Source: Trichoplax sp. H2
Lineage: Eukaryota > Placozoa > Uniplacotomia > Trichoplacea
Assembly: GCA_003344405.1 (NCBI GenBank)
Contig: NOWV01000086.1
Location: 248,001 to 312,000, forward strand
Direction: 5' to 3'
DNA: 64,000 nucleotides
Part shown: positions 27,435 through 42,400 of the stretch, piece after piece
Numbering within the stretch: position 1 is the first letter of the stretch
How the letters are laid out: each line of letters starts with the position of its first letter
Translations under genes and position numbers: made by a program
The notes under the pieces: generated by a model
Database searches by the model: none
Told to the model about the DNA's origin: nothing
What the model saw: only the letters and a program-made list of their open reading frames with translations

Positions 27435-30400
27435 CTAAAATGGGTATGAAAAAAGATCGAAAACCTGTTCCTTCTTCTTCGATTCTTTATCATCGGAATC
27501 ACTGGACGATTTAGATAAACTACACTTTGACTTACTAGCTGGTGATCTATCCGTTATGGGTCCAGCAACATCTCCATTCGTCATATTAATCCTTTTTGCT
27601 AAATTTATTGCATGCCACTATATTTATGTATTAAATTCGCAAATGATTAATATCATTCTTTAGCTTAAGCAGAATACTATTAGCAATATAAGTAAATACA
27701 AGGTAAGTATAGTATCTGGATCAAACTTCTTAAAAATGCTACATGGTATGATAATTTTACAAAGATAAAATTTGGTAGAACATTCTAGTTCATTGTATAG
27801 CATACGGTAATTATGAAATCATAAACAATAAATAGGAATGGTTCTAATCAAACTATTTGACGACTATCTACTAATTTTTGAATGTTTGCTAGTATCTTTA
27901 AGATAGCTAGCGATATCATTATCATCTATACTTATTTTGAATTTCAAGTGAGCATAGCTGAGAGTAACCAAAATCTGTTACCGTTTCATTAAGAACTATA
28001 AAATAGTATAGGAAATTTTGTAAGATATTTATTTGAATGGCTCACCTTAGGTACGAAGATCACAATTATCGTTACGGAGGTACAAAATACAATAAATGAG
28101 GCAATCAAGCAATAACTTGTAATGGGGTCAGCTGTCACAACTGCAGTCAATAAAACTCCAGTAACGCATAGCACAAATACGTTATAAATGCATAATCCGA
28201 TCAATTTAGAATCGTTTAGCTCTGGGATTGTAACATGACGTGTCTCCCAAGCTAGAAATGCTCCAAAAACGATCAGTAAAAACTTCCAGCAATAGATTAC
28301 TACCATCCAAATTGTCATATAGTTTGATACACAAATAATAGCAACAGAACGAGTAATTACTGCCGCGTTGGTTTCCAACTGTGCAAACGAAAACGATTGA
28401 AATAGTCAACTTCATTACAATACAATATCCTTATATTCTAAGAAGTGTTATACCTATACCCGTATTATCGATAGCTATTAAAATTTACCTTTGGATTTAG
28501 GGTAACTTGTTGGGTATAGATTGGGTCAATAATATGCCAAAGTATCATAATGACAGCATCAAAGATAGTTAAGGCGAAAATTTTACCAATTAAACTTTTG
28601 TCTTTGATAATCTGTGTAGTGTGAATGTATAGAATTAGCTTTTTTATAAATTGAAATCTGTGAAGCCAGGCAGTTATTAAACGGTAGAATACTTAGCTAA
28701 TAGTTGAACGTCTGCATGAGATCTATTATTGATAAACTGATGAATTAATAGTATTGATCTATTTGCTGAAATAAATCGCCGCATAATGAACGAAATAAAT
28801 TTTACTTTAGCGCTTTTGCTATGAACATGCAGGTAAAATATTAATGATTTAACAGTTAAAATGGCAAAATTTAGGTCAATTGAAGGAAAAAATTTTTATG
28901 ATGGAATGAAAGCTAATTATGTACAGTATGTTAAACTGCAATGTTACAACTTTAAGTTGATAAAACTAAACAATTGGCTTCCAAAAAAGATATAAGATTC
29001 AAATTCTAGAGGCATTTCCTACATTTATTATATGAAATTAATTGTAATTACGTATCGGACTCACTCATAAATATAACAAATATTAATATTCGTTAGAAGC
29101 TACTTGGTACGTATGAAGTTAACATTATGGTATATTGTAAACCAACTTACGATAGATCGCTTTGTTTTATTCCTATAGATGCTGTAAACCCTCCAAGTTT
29201 TCCAAAATAAGGCTCCAAAACCCAATGTAAAACCTAAACATATAGTCCACGCTGCACTATGACAAAATATAGGCATTGACCTAATACCGACCGCTTTTGA
29301 GTCTAACCCAAAAAAGAGCACAGATATGTAGCATAAAATCGAACCAAGGAGCATAACGATATTAATTTTAGGACTGGACATTTTGATAAGTCTATTAAAT
29401 ATTTATTTGCGAAATATAAAATTCATTATTAGTGGTCAATGGTAAAAATCATGGTTTCAGCACTACCTTAATATCAAGTTGACGTGTGGCTCGTTAAAAT
29501 GATAGTTCAAATTTTTATACTGTAGTAGTAAATGTATTAACACCTTATTTGTATGGTACCTGTCATGTTGCTTGCTAACGTTTAAAAATATAAATGCAGC
29601 GCATAAGGCTATCCCAATTCCGGCTAAGCAAGCAAATAAAGTAAATACGGGACTAGAAATGAAAATTTCTTCAATTTCAATGCGTTCTATATCAACTGGA
29701 GCAAAACTTCCTACATAGAAAGCCAAGAAAATGATCAACTAACGAAAAGAGAATCAAATATATCGATAGTATACTGTAAAAATTACTTTATTTAATTGAT
29801 ATTTCGAAATACTGCAGCGTAAATTTATGCCTGCTGGTAGGTACCGTACCTTGCCATTTTATTGTATTTCCTTTAACACCTAAAGTTAATTTATCTTTGA
29901 AGTAATTATAATTTCCGGTCTGAATTGTATAATTTGCAAAGGAATTCTCTAAAAGGAAATGGCAATAGTCATGATTTTAATTTAAAATAACGTAAATTGC
30001 AGTAAATTGGCATGTATATTACGGTATTTAAGCATCACTTGGAATCTGAAAATTATATAACTTAAATCAAAAAATTAATAATGCAATGCCACAATGTTCA
30101 AGAAAGCTTAGCCTTTGGTAATATTTCTATAAGAATAGTCTTGTACAGAAGTAAGAATTTGACATGATAAATGCATTATTTTAGGTTAAAGCATGGTTAG
30201 TGCTCAACTCCGCGGCGTACCATCTTTAAAATAATATTCTATTAAGCGAGCTCAAATTACATCGTGTTCAAACACTGAGTATTGATAAGGTACTTTAGCT
30301 TAAGTTCACAATGAATAATTAAAGTGCTATAATATCAATCTTTTACGATATTCCTGATTAAAGAGTTAAAGTATTTATAAAATACATATATTTATTTCTA

Positions 30401-33400
30401 TATGTGATTCGTATATGTATAACAATTCGTAATTAAATTTCTGGTTAAATCGCTTTTTACTTTGGTACTGCATGACGATAACGCTCCCAACTCTATTTCC
30501 ATCAATGAAGACAATTCGATCCTAAGATTGAAACGTAATAATTAATCTCAATTCACAGCTGTGAATTTACAACCTTAGTGATTAAAATAATATAATTTAA
30601 TTTTGCTTTTACGCTAATATCAACAGAGAATTTTCGAAGTAAGCGATAAAGATTTGTTCTTAAAAGTATTATATCTAATGACTGTAGAATGTATACAATT
30701 ATAATTGCTACGTTGATTATCAGATTTCCCCGGTATGTTGCTGAGTTGTTATCATTAAAAAAGTTAACTAATTTATCGTCAGATGATTGAGAACTATCTC
30801 TATACAATGGATTATTCTAAAATAAAACGTATTCTTAAGTGATCGATTATCAGACGAGTGGCACTGAATTGAGCTTAACCAGCTAATACTTAGGTAGATT
30901 ATACACGTTGATCATAAACTTGCCTGTAGGACAAAAGGTAGACTAGTGCCAATTATATCAGTACAAAAAAATTATTAGAACAGTAATTCTACTTAATATA
31001 AAGTTACGAGGTATAATTGCTGGATTAATGAGGGTAAAACATACTTATTTAATACTATCTCCTTATACCACAACCTTGTTCATGATATGAATATTGACCC
31101 GTCAAATACCGTACTAATAGAAGAATCATGAATTATATTAATTAGAATCTAACGATAGCACTCGTGTACTTACTGTTAAGCCAATAAATGATACGTTATT
31201 CATTTCATTGATAAGAATCTTGGGTATAACAGTATCGTTGTAATCAAATAACGTCAAATTCTTTAATTGCTTCCTAAGGATGATATCTGTTCGATTTAGA
31301 CCAAGGGCTAAAGCCCATATGGCATCATAAGCATATGTGTAGCTGCCAACTAGTGGCTTTCCACTTGAGAAATTAGCGAATGCTGTTTTAAATCCTTCTT
31401 GTGTCTAAAACCGAATATTAGGTAGGTAACACGTAAGTATTATTTTGTTACGATCCAACTGGACATATATTTTTAGCCTTTAAAAAAAATGTACTAGTCA
31501 TTACAGATGACAACTTCATTAGGCTATGATTAGTAATTTTAAGATTAAGCTTAGCTTATGAGTGAAATGAACGATGCAGACATACATAACCGGATAACGT
31601 AGGCTCAGATAATCGCGGAGTAACCTCATTTTTAAAAGCAATGTAACCTTCTATAACTTCTTGTAGATTTTCAGCCGTACAATTCACTTTAGCGTCATTG
31701 AGATTGTTAATGAACCAATTGTTTAGAAAAAAGCCTGGTAACATCCAAACATACTTAGATCCATACACTTTCTGATGATAAGCCTAATTTCAAGTATGAT
31801 TTTAATAGTTTAATCAATGTAATCAACTAGGATAACCATTACTTAACTTGAAATTAGAACTGACTCTTTGTATTTATACCATATAAATCTTTACAGGTGC
31901 ATATATGCTTTGTATTACGGCTTTAAAATTATTCCTTATCGAAAGTTGATAATAATTATAATAAGAGAATTTAACATGCACATTTTAGATCTAGAGGCAT
32001 AATTGAGAACTATTATTACAACGTATTCGTAACATTTTAAAGTCAAATGGCGACAAATTATTTCAAACATTTATTAGATTTCCATATCCGAGTTTACTAC
32101 TTATATGAAAATGAATTTAAACCTCGAGCTACTTAACCAACTATGTTACGATACAAGTTTTTCAACCTATTTTTTTAAAACTAATGCTTACTAATATCCG
32201 TTCATACTACTAAAGGTAATATTGACTAAAATTTAAAACTTTATTCTCATACTGTATTTGTAATACTAACTTACCTCACAAAATACTCTTATTGCATTTA
32301 CAGGGTATGCAAATAGGAGAATTATTCGTACGTCTCTAGACTGGAGTATCACAAAAAGATGCAGCAAAGTATTTATAGACATGTACACAAACCTGTTATG
32401 TTAACACTATTCAGTATTTAAATTGTATCAAGAATCTACAATAACAGATCTTATTGATAATTTTCCCATCCAAACAAGATACTTCGTAATATTATAGTAT
32501 AAAAAGCTCTAGCAGACAAATAAAATTTCTTAAGGCAGATTTTGGATATCAAGGACTAAGAACAAGTGCTACAGAAATAGTGCAGCTGCATAAATACGAT
32601 ACCTATCTTATTTGCAACATTAAGTGAACTGAATTAGGTTAGCATTATTTTATAAAGATGCTTTGGATTAAAGAGTTTATAGTTATAGCTCATGTGAAAT
32701 GTATTATAGCTAGTGGTTGAATAAAGCTCAAATGCTGTTATATAACAAGATTAACTTCGAATCCGATACATTACATATATACCGACACCGTAAATTCTAT
32801 ATAGTAAATGACAGATTGTAGTCGTTCGAAAAACTAAAATTGAGGTGCAAGGAACCTAATTGCGGAATTTCTTCGCGTGAAAGTAATTCTGGGACAACTG
32901 GTCAGAAAGAAGCGTAAATCCAATTCGCTATAAACAAGTGTCTGTAGCTAACTAATTAGTAACTTTAAATACTAGTAGGAGCCCATCTTTCTATACCCCA
33001 GTTTTGTCAAAATAAAACTGAAGTAAAGAAAAATGAAGTCTAGTATTACTTAACATGTATGAGAAATAGCTCTATGGTACGGCAAATCTAGAGTACTTGT
33101 TCTCAGCGATATTAGCAAATGCATATCGCCGTTAATTTTGCTTTCTTGAAAAATTCCAATTTTGACAAGCTGGAGAACCGAAATGAAGAATTTATAGCGA
33201 TAAATAGTAGTTTTTACAGCAATTAAGTCATGGATCCTGTTCGTATTATTAATTTGCTACAGACATACGTTTCATATAATGATTATATAGGTAATTTTTC
33301 CATGCTTAACAAAGTACGGCTGCTTAATTTTTTGAATTGTAGTGCTATTTACCTTCATTCTAGCAACTTTATCACGAGGATGTGTAGTAAAGCTTTCACT

Positions 33401-36400
33401 AGATACAATAACAATGCCATTTTTAGCGAAAATCTCTTGCAAATCGTTAATGGCCTATTAAAATGATAGGAATGAAGTTACTATTGTGTGTTTGCGTTAA
33501 TTCGATATTACCTGAATTTAGTATGTTACAAATTTGCTATTGTCACAGATTACACTATAATAATCGTAATTGATTATTTCTGATATTCTACAAATATGTT
33601 AATCTATATCTGTTAATTTTGTGTGTCAATTGTGGATTGTACTGCGTACACTAATAAATCCACTGTTAAACAGACTTGTAATAAGATTGCATTGTAAGTA
33701 TGAACGGCGTACATATATAAGCCGCCGTTTTTCAGTGCAACAAAGAGAGAGTAGAAGTTAGTACTTGTCACAACCGAGATTGTAACACAAGAATTAAACG
33801 GGATTCTTTCCTATAAAGTAGACTTAACTATCTAAGCAACTAACTCTAAGCACTCTTTAATCAACCAAACTTAGATTCGAGTCTTAGACGATAGATTACT
33901 CACGTTAAGTTGTTATTATTAACTCTAGATAGTAATACACAACAATATTTACCGGTACTAGCGTGATGAACTGTAGAGAAGTGACGCTAAGTCGCATTAA
34001 CGCTAATACTGAAGATTTTTCTTGAAATAAAGATAACTTTTGTTAACGACTTTAGTTCTAAACTTGACTTCGTGTCTTAAAGTTAACTTGTCTATTTCTT
34101 GTTTCAATTACNNNNNNNNNNNNNNNNNNNNATATTCTACAAATATGTTAATCTATATCTGTTAATTTTGTGTGTCAATTGTGGATTGTACTACGTACAC
34201 TAATAAATCCACTGTTAAACAGACTTGTAATAAGATTGCATTGTAAGTATGAACGGCGTACATATATAAGCCGCCGTTTTTCAGTACAACAAAGAGAGAG
34301 TAGAAGTTAGTACTGTAGTTAGATTTACCATAAATTTAACTATGCATTCAATTTCTAGTCTCCAGGCTAATTGAGAGTAGTACGAACGAACATCCAATAC
34401 GGTTGTTATTATTAACTCTAGATAGTAATACACAACAATATTTAAGGGTACTAGCGTGATGAACTGTAGAGAAGTGACGCTAAGTCGCATTAACGCTAAT
34501 ACTGAAGATTTTTCTTGAAATAAAGATAACTTTTGTTAACGACTTTAGTTCTAAACTTGACTTCGTGTCTTAAAGTTAACTTGTCTATTTCTTGTTTCAA
34601 TTACGGAGTTGTGATACCTACGTGCAAAAAGACATCTTTAATTTCGTATATTATTCCAACTCGGGTCCAGTTAAAATGCTTTATGAAGGCAACACGTGCT
34701 GGATTATAACTTATGTCAGAGATTGCTGTGCGAAAGAAGTAAGGATATTCTTTTCTATCCGTCAACTTCATGGAAGTTGATGTAGGCGATATCTGTAAGA
34801 TTTCAATTCGAATATATTTAGTTTAAAATTAATAAAACTTTACTGTGCTAACAAAAATAATAAGGTGCAAGCCCAAGCTAATCTGTTTGCATTATCCAAC
34901 TTTTGCAACACAAATTTCTTCGCGATTACAATGATTAGATAGAAAATTAAGCTTGTATCTTTCCAACATTCGCTTTTGTAATAAGGTATTAAGCGCAAAG
35001 TATACTGTGGTAATAAATAACGGATAAGATAATTTCGTGTCAGATAACTCTAAAGTTAGCGCAAGGATATAATGTATAACAAATATTGAATTCTATCTGA
35101 GTGAGGATGCAATCCAATTTAAACTTGAACACCGTTAAAACTATACATAATCCTAGCAGCAAAATTGTAACAATACCATTCTTAATGCAAACCAACCTAA
35201 TACCATGCATCACAACCAGAATTTACTTTTAGTCAAATAGCAGCTCATACCTCAACGAGATTCCAATATTTCGAGACTGATGCGACAGATTCAGTAACAA
35301 CTGATAATACAGGCCCGAATATAGCTATTTTTGGGGGTTTCTCGTTAACTAGACGAAAAAACTGCTTGACGGCATAAGAGGGATTATGCTGAAATTAAGT
35401 TGAAGATGGAGTTAATGCCTAATGTAAAGTACATAAATTTATGATTGCATGAAATATTATAAACTGAAAGGATATTAATTAAGCAATGAACGACCAAATC
35501 ATGAAAGAACGCTAAAACAATATCCTACAAATACTTGAATTGATAAGAATTTATATAAGTCTCTACACTGTTAACATCATTGAATTCCCAACATAATTCA
35601 ACATTTCATTTTTCATATTAACCTTTAGCTGCGCTGATATTAAGAAAATATGCATCAGTTATACAGTAGTTTGTATAGATCTCAAGAAACAAAATGTATT
35701 GAAAAGGCAGTTACAAATAATAATTGCACATTATCAGTATCGCGATACAATTATTGTAATTATTGCATTACAAATGTTAATTATATTTAAATTATTCAGT
35801 TTTCGATGTTAATAATTAACAGCAGCCGCCTGGCACATATACTGTCACAAAGTAAGGACAATCGATTCATTACCATCAATTTTTGATAGGGTAGTAATGA
35901 AATTGTCGTTCATTAATTAAAACAGCGAAAAGTTTTAGGATCTATTTTAGAAGCATACGTTCACCTCATTTCAGTTCTGCATGAATTTACAAATTATCAT
36001 TAAATCTATGAGAAAAGGCATTATTGTTAATCATCATACGGTATCAACATTTAGCAAATGCGATTAAGATTTATAGATCTATAAGGAAAATACTGACCTC
36101 TTGCACGTATTTAAATGCATATATAAATATTTGACGGTATTTAGCCAAATATCGTTAAAATCTTTTACGTATAAATTGAAATTTTGATCCTTTATAAAGC
36201 GCTATTAGGAATGAAGACTTTTTGCATTCACTTAAAAACTGTATTGTTAGAGATTAGTGGTAGCGCAATATTGGTACTTTATTCATATTAATAACTGAAA
36301 TTGCCTACTTAATAGCGCCAAAATTTATCAAAGAATGGCTCAGTATATCAAATAATAAGATAGACTCTTCAGTATGCAACTCAGGATATGTACAGATGAT

Positions 36401-39400
36401 ACAGTGTATTGAAATGGTAAAATATCTATTGCATTTTTATCTCTTTTAAGCAATTAGTAAAATGGGAAAAATTCAATATAAGGAAAATATTACTATTTCA
36501 GTATTATTAAATAAGACCATAGGTATAAAGAATTGTATTTGTCGATGGATTATTTGATCTTGTTGTGTAATAAGCTAATAAATTTACAATAATGGAAACA
36601 ATTCTTAACATTTAAGGCTGATCATTACTATAAAGATTTAATAAGCACATCAGTATTCATCTGACTCACTAAGTCTTATATTACAATACAAGCATTATCA
36701 CCATAGCTACAGTGAACTAACAACAACTTAAGAGAAGCTAATATCATCTAATTAACTTGTAAATTATATATCATATTCCTTTTTTCATTATAAAATTCGA
36801 AACTTTAGGGAGAAAAATATGATATCAACAATAAGAAATCAGTTAATGATTTTTAGTTAGGTTACTGATTGTTGCAAGGTTGCATATTTGAATTTTACAT
36901 TAAAACGAAATTCAGCTAAAACTCGCGAGTAGATCTTGTTACCTAGCATTATCTATAAAAACGAATTCATTTCTATGATTATAACCATGATTGATTACCC
37001 ATCCTCTTTCTACCTACTTCACTGTAGACTTTTTTTCTATGAAACAAATAATTCTATCCTATAGTAGCAATAATTCAAGATATTTTAAAATAAATTTGAA
37101 GTATTATTAATGATATTAAAAATATAATAAGGTATCCACCTTGGATAAGAGTCTAAATAGTGATTATTTTTCCTAGAAATTGTCTATTAATATTTACTCT
37201 TATTATTTATATATGTATTTCATAATATCTTTCATAGAATGCCTACTTGGTCGGTTGTTCCTTTTATAACGAAAGCCTTTTACCGTTAGATATCGTTTAT
37301 TATTGGTTGATTTATAATCGATATTTAGAAGTGAATCCTATCGATTGTTATTCGCAAAAATTCTGATAAAATTTATCATAGAAAATAAAAGATTCCAGAA
37401 ATTGCTAGTACAATACTGTAGTCAATACTCCTCTTAGGAATATTATTGTCAATACTCTTTTCAGCTTTGAAGACACCGTTAAAGCAATATGTTACAGTGT
37501 TATATACTGTATTACAGTAGAAATATCAATGTTAGGATAATTCTATTAGACTATCCTTATTTAGTTAACTTCTAATGCGGATATACTGTGTTTTAATATA
37601 GCACTGACTTTTTATGACAGTGACACTTATACACATACTGAAATTAATAGTTATAATAAGGAATGTAAATCATCTGCTTACAGTTCGAATCATTGTGATT
37701 GTAATTTACTTATGGTAGACTGTAGATTATCATGGAAATGTTCCGTGATAGGACATATCGTAATCTGACTATTCTGTATTAGTCATTACATGTCTATGTT
37801 CGTAAATACTGTTGTCTGCATTAAGGGAGCAGTAGCTAAAATTAATATCTAATTCAGTAAATGATTCTAATGTTAATTGTATTAACTATGACTCATGAAC
37901 TATTGAGGAATAGTATATAAATGCAGTATATCGTGAAATAAAGAAGAATTGTCCAACTTAGTGTTTAATGTAAAATACGAGGCGTTTAAGTCTTTGTGTA
38001 GTCTGCTAGTAGAGCAAAAGTGTTTGTGATAGTGCAGATATCGTTCCTTGATACGTGGTTCAAGGAATTGACTTATTGATCGTATATTGCGTTATCTTGT
38101 TGCANNNNNNNNNNNNNNNNNNNNAAGTGAATCCTATCGATTGTTATTCGCAAAAATTCTGATAAAATTTATCATAGAAAATAAAAGATTCCAGAAATTG
38201 CCAGTACAATACTGTAGTCACTACTCCTCTTAGGAATATTATTGTCAATACTCTTTTCAGCTTTGAAGACACCGTTAAAGCAATAATATTTAGATGCTGC
38301 TGCGATGAAGTGTCTTCAAAGTATTTGAACAATGGCTAGTATTCTTTATGAAACTTTTCATTTTATTACACCAACTTAGTTCATCTAACAATACCAAGGA
38401 TTATCTGTCTTTCTGTCACTTGCCTAAAATTACGACACAATTAATTATTTGGGACTACATTGCAACTGCTAACTTTATGAACTAGAATTTTATAAGGCTA
38501 AAAAATTGCGTTGTTCTGTATCTACGGCTATTTTGTGTATTTTTATATTGAAATTACCTCCTAACAGTAAAAGTAGCAGAAAATTGTCACTATTAGACTG
38601 GTTATGACTCGAAGCATTTCTGTTTCTCGATTCTATAATATTAATGTTATCTAATATTGCGTTTACGAGTACTAATATTGCCTATTCTCGATAGATGCAT
38701 ATATTTCTCAGTTCTACTCGCGTTAACTGCTAACAGATTGTCTAGATAACATTCTGATTTAAAGTCATAAATCAGGAAATTTATTCAAGGAAATTAAAGT
38801 AGATCTGAAGTGGTTCTCAACACTGCGACAAATTGTTTAAGTTATAGTATAGGATTTATAAAATAACCTTAAGTTTATTATGTTACACGATACCTTTCCG
38901 TTGAAATTAAGAATGATATTCGTTCCTTAATATACTCCATCACGGCAGCAATTAAAAATAAATGTGACGAACAGTGAGAATAGTATTCCCTTAACTACAG
39001 GCAAAATAACTAATAAGGAATAATTTAATTATGATTCAATACTTTTGTCTATGATTAATAAGTATCCACCGTAGCTTATGCCAATTACTACAACGGCTTC
39101 ATACCAGAATTATCAGCAGTAGCACAACAGTAACGAATTTTAATTATATGACTATAATTATCAATTGTATGAGAAACATCCTCCCAAATCATACGGTCAT
39201 AAATAATGGATTATCCATGAAGAATCAAATGTCATATTGTTGACTAACTCTTATAAACGCAAGATGATAATAATATCGATAAATGGATATGGTAAAGTGG
39301 CAAATATAGCTAAAAATAAGACTGTATGATCGTACGAGAATTGCTTCACTTGTATTTTAGATTACAAGATTGTATTAGTGTCTACTTGTAAAAGATAATT

Positions 39401-42400
39401 GCAGTACGTATTGTAGCAATTCTACTGAGATATGTTGTATTGAGATTTCAAGACATATTACTAATAAATTGCGCCCAATAAGTGAGTACTTTGAGATTTT
39501 TATTTTGATGCTTTACTTTTTAAAAGTACGAATTGTGATTAGATAGCAATAGTAAATTTAGGTCTGATCTTGTAACTTAACTGGTTAGATATGATTGCGT
39601 TGCCGATAAAAAAATCATTCTGGAACTGTTTGTATGTAAACCAGAAAATAATCAATTTTGTTATAATAATTTAAACAGTCTGATTGGAGCTAGATAGTCT
39701 CTGACAAGACGAAGGTAATTTGTACAATAGGCGAAGTTTAAAGAAACTACAGTTTAAGAAACGTAAAATTTCAGTATTAAGTGGGTTAATGGTAGCAATT
39801 TCGCTTCTTGATCTCATAAAGCTACTAATATACTCTTGAGTACAGGCATGACTATGCACGGAGTATAAAATTAATTAATATCATCAGAAATCTCATTCGC
39901 CTGACATGGTATGCGAGTGTAGTTATTGGTACAATAAACTTAATTCTTAAGCTTAATCTCTAAAGTATATTCGAATTAGTACAAATTTCTATGAAACCTT
40001 TAAGAATAAAGATAATCGCATCCAAGAGTTACTCAATTGGATTTAGTACCCTAATGCCTGATCAAGGACGGATTGGTAGATTTAAGCTTTACGTCATCTT
40101 GCCACAACACCGGCTTGTAGCATTATGATATTTAACTTCTTGATAGAATGGAAATATTGCTAGTACGGTCGTGCTTCTATTTAATACCAAAGTTAATTTT
40201 TCACGTATTACGGTAGCAATCTAATTAACAAGATTCTAATTGAATTAAGGGCCTCGCAATATATATGATATCATTGATATGTATAAATATCCATAATTCT
40301 TCAAATTGCACCGATACAAACTTTAATGATAATTAATATATTAAAATAGTAAATGCAATAAAAGCAGCAAATATTCGTATAATTCAATTCGATCGTTTGT
40401 AGCTTTCATAATAAATGCCTACCATAAACCCAGTATTCAAGTAATGAGAAATTTATATGAAAACCAATTATTTTATAAAGCATTGAAATTTAATACCAAT
40501 ATGTCGTCAACTGCAAGAGTATACAAATGTGTCTGAACGTACTCTAGTATAGTTAAATGTTCAAGTATACGAATATAAGATGACGATTGCAAAGCCTTAT
40601 TAAGTGCTTACACCGGATTAAAATCATACTGGATATATAAATATTCTCTAATACTTCCTAAATCTTGATAAATTAAAAATGTTTAAAGAGTGGATTATGT
40701 ATTAAATTTGGAATTATTTCATTATCCAATATATGTACATAAATATATATGTTATGTTATTGTTATGTTATATATGATCACAATTGTGAGTAGCCAGCAA
40801 TTGTACATAATGATTGAGTGACATACAATTCATAGTTCCAAAGATATATGTACTAGCTCACTCCCTCTTAACTAATCAGAGTATTAAATTAGTAGGTAAC
40901 TGTAAATTGCAGTATTCAAAATGTCTACAGATTAACAGAGTGGAAGGAACTACCAAAGTAGAGTAAAACGTTGTGCCATCTACAGTTTTGAGATACAACA
41001 TACTGCTACACTACCGTATAAACATATTATATTTTTGCTGTACACTAAATATTATTCTACATGCAATCTGTATTTCACACAATGATGTAGTGTTTATCAT
41101 AAAAAGATTAAAAGCTCATTTTCTAATACGTAAAGCATTTCGTCAGCATTGTAAAATCAAAAGAATAATCAGCCGAAACCATTAAAAGAGAATCGTGCGT
41201 TATAAGAATATATTTTCACAATAAGTGAATATAACACATTATTGTGACATAAATTTAATGTTCTAATGAGCCGTTTCATTATTATTTATTTTTAATCTTA
41301 TGTTTGAAAATCTTTCTATCAAATAAGAAATGTCCAGAATTATTTCTTAGTAAGCATAATGAACTAATCTGCAACACAATGACTATACTCCAAGAACAGG
41401 ATAAGAATTTTTTAAAGATCTTTCAATAATGATAAATGTCCCACATAGTATAACAAATACAACTCAGAATAAACTTAATAGCATGTTCACTGCGTTAGTT
41501 ATCTCTTCTACTCTCTTTAGTTGACGGAAGCAAAAAATTCAGAATTTCTATATAAAGTAAGTCGAAGAAGCTAAAAATTCTGACTTGAACATAAATTTAT
41601 TGCCTCACATAAAGGCATAGACCACATTTATGTGGTCAAAAACGTTCAAATTTATCATTTTGTAAATATCGTTATTAATATCATGGTATTTTACGCTCTC
41701 GTGTGATAGTGATTACCCTTGCCATAGGTTATAATGCAATTTTTTACGAATACCTGATTTTCAGCAAAATCATCGAAGTCAATACGATATTATTTGAGAT
41801 TCATTTCACGATGTTTAAGGAATATTAGGTAAAAAGCTAAATACAGCGGCATTGTCAGGCGGCAATAGATATGAATATTCGTAATTAAATATCCTATGAT
41901 CTATTTGGCAAATATTATAAAACTCATTTTATGTCATACTTTTACTTCCAGCTTCTTAAAAATCTCAATACTTGCATTAATAAAAACATTGAAGAAAGAT
42001 AAAAACTCGTCTTGTTAAGTCAATAATCTTATAGCTTAAATTGCAATGGATTTTTGGCTTGGGAATAAAATTGATACTAGCAATACAAAGGTATTATTTA
42101 ATGTAGAACTTAGGGTAGTAGCCCCCTATTGCAGTGCTAGATATCCATCAAAATCCAATATCAGTTTTTTAAATCTTAAGTAAATTATGTCCTAACCTAT
42201 ATAACTGATCGTATAAGACTAGATTATCATTCAAAGATGGATCTGTTAAAAAATTTAATTCCCCATTACCTTTGTATCTAAGTAGCTTGAGTGAAGTTCG
42301 TAGTTCTTTAAAATATCTTGTCTTTTATTGATATCGCGTATAGCCATTTCAGCACACGATACAAATGCACTTCCAGCCCTAGACGAAAATCCTCCACTTA

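Larger units (their letters stand above)
35389..42269 (-). other. Intron 1 of gene C
   Basis: 6.9 kb between the signal-peptide exon and exon 2. It holds haplotype block 3, LTR copy 4 and a gap. Open frames at 38144-38332, 39671-39859 and 40973-41185 show no recognisable similarity. The large first intron could hold regulatory sites, which cannot be seen by eye. Confidence 0.75.
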
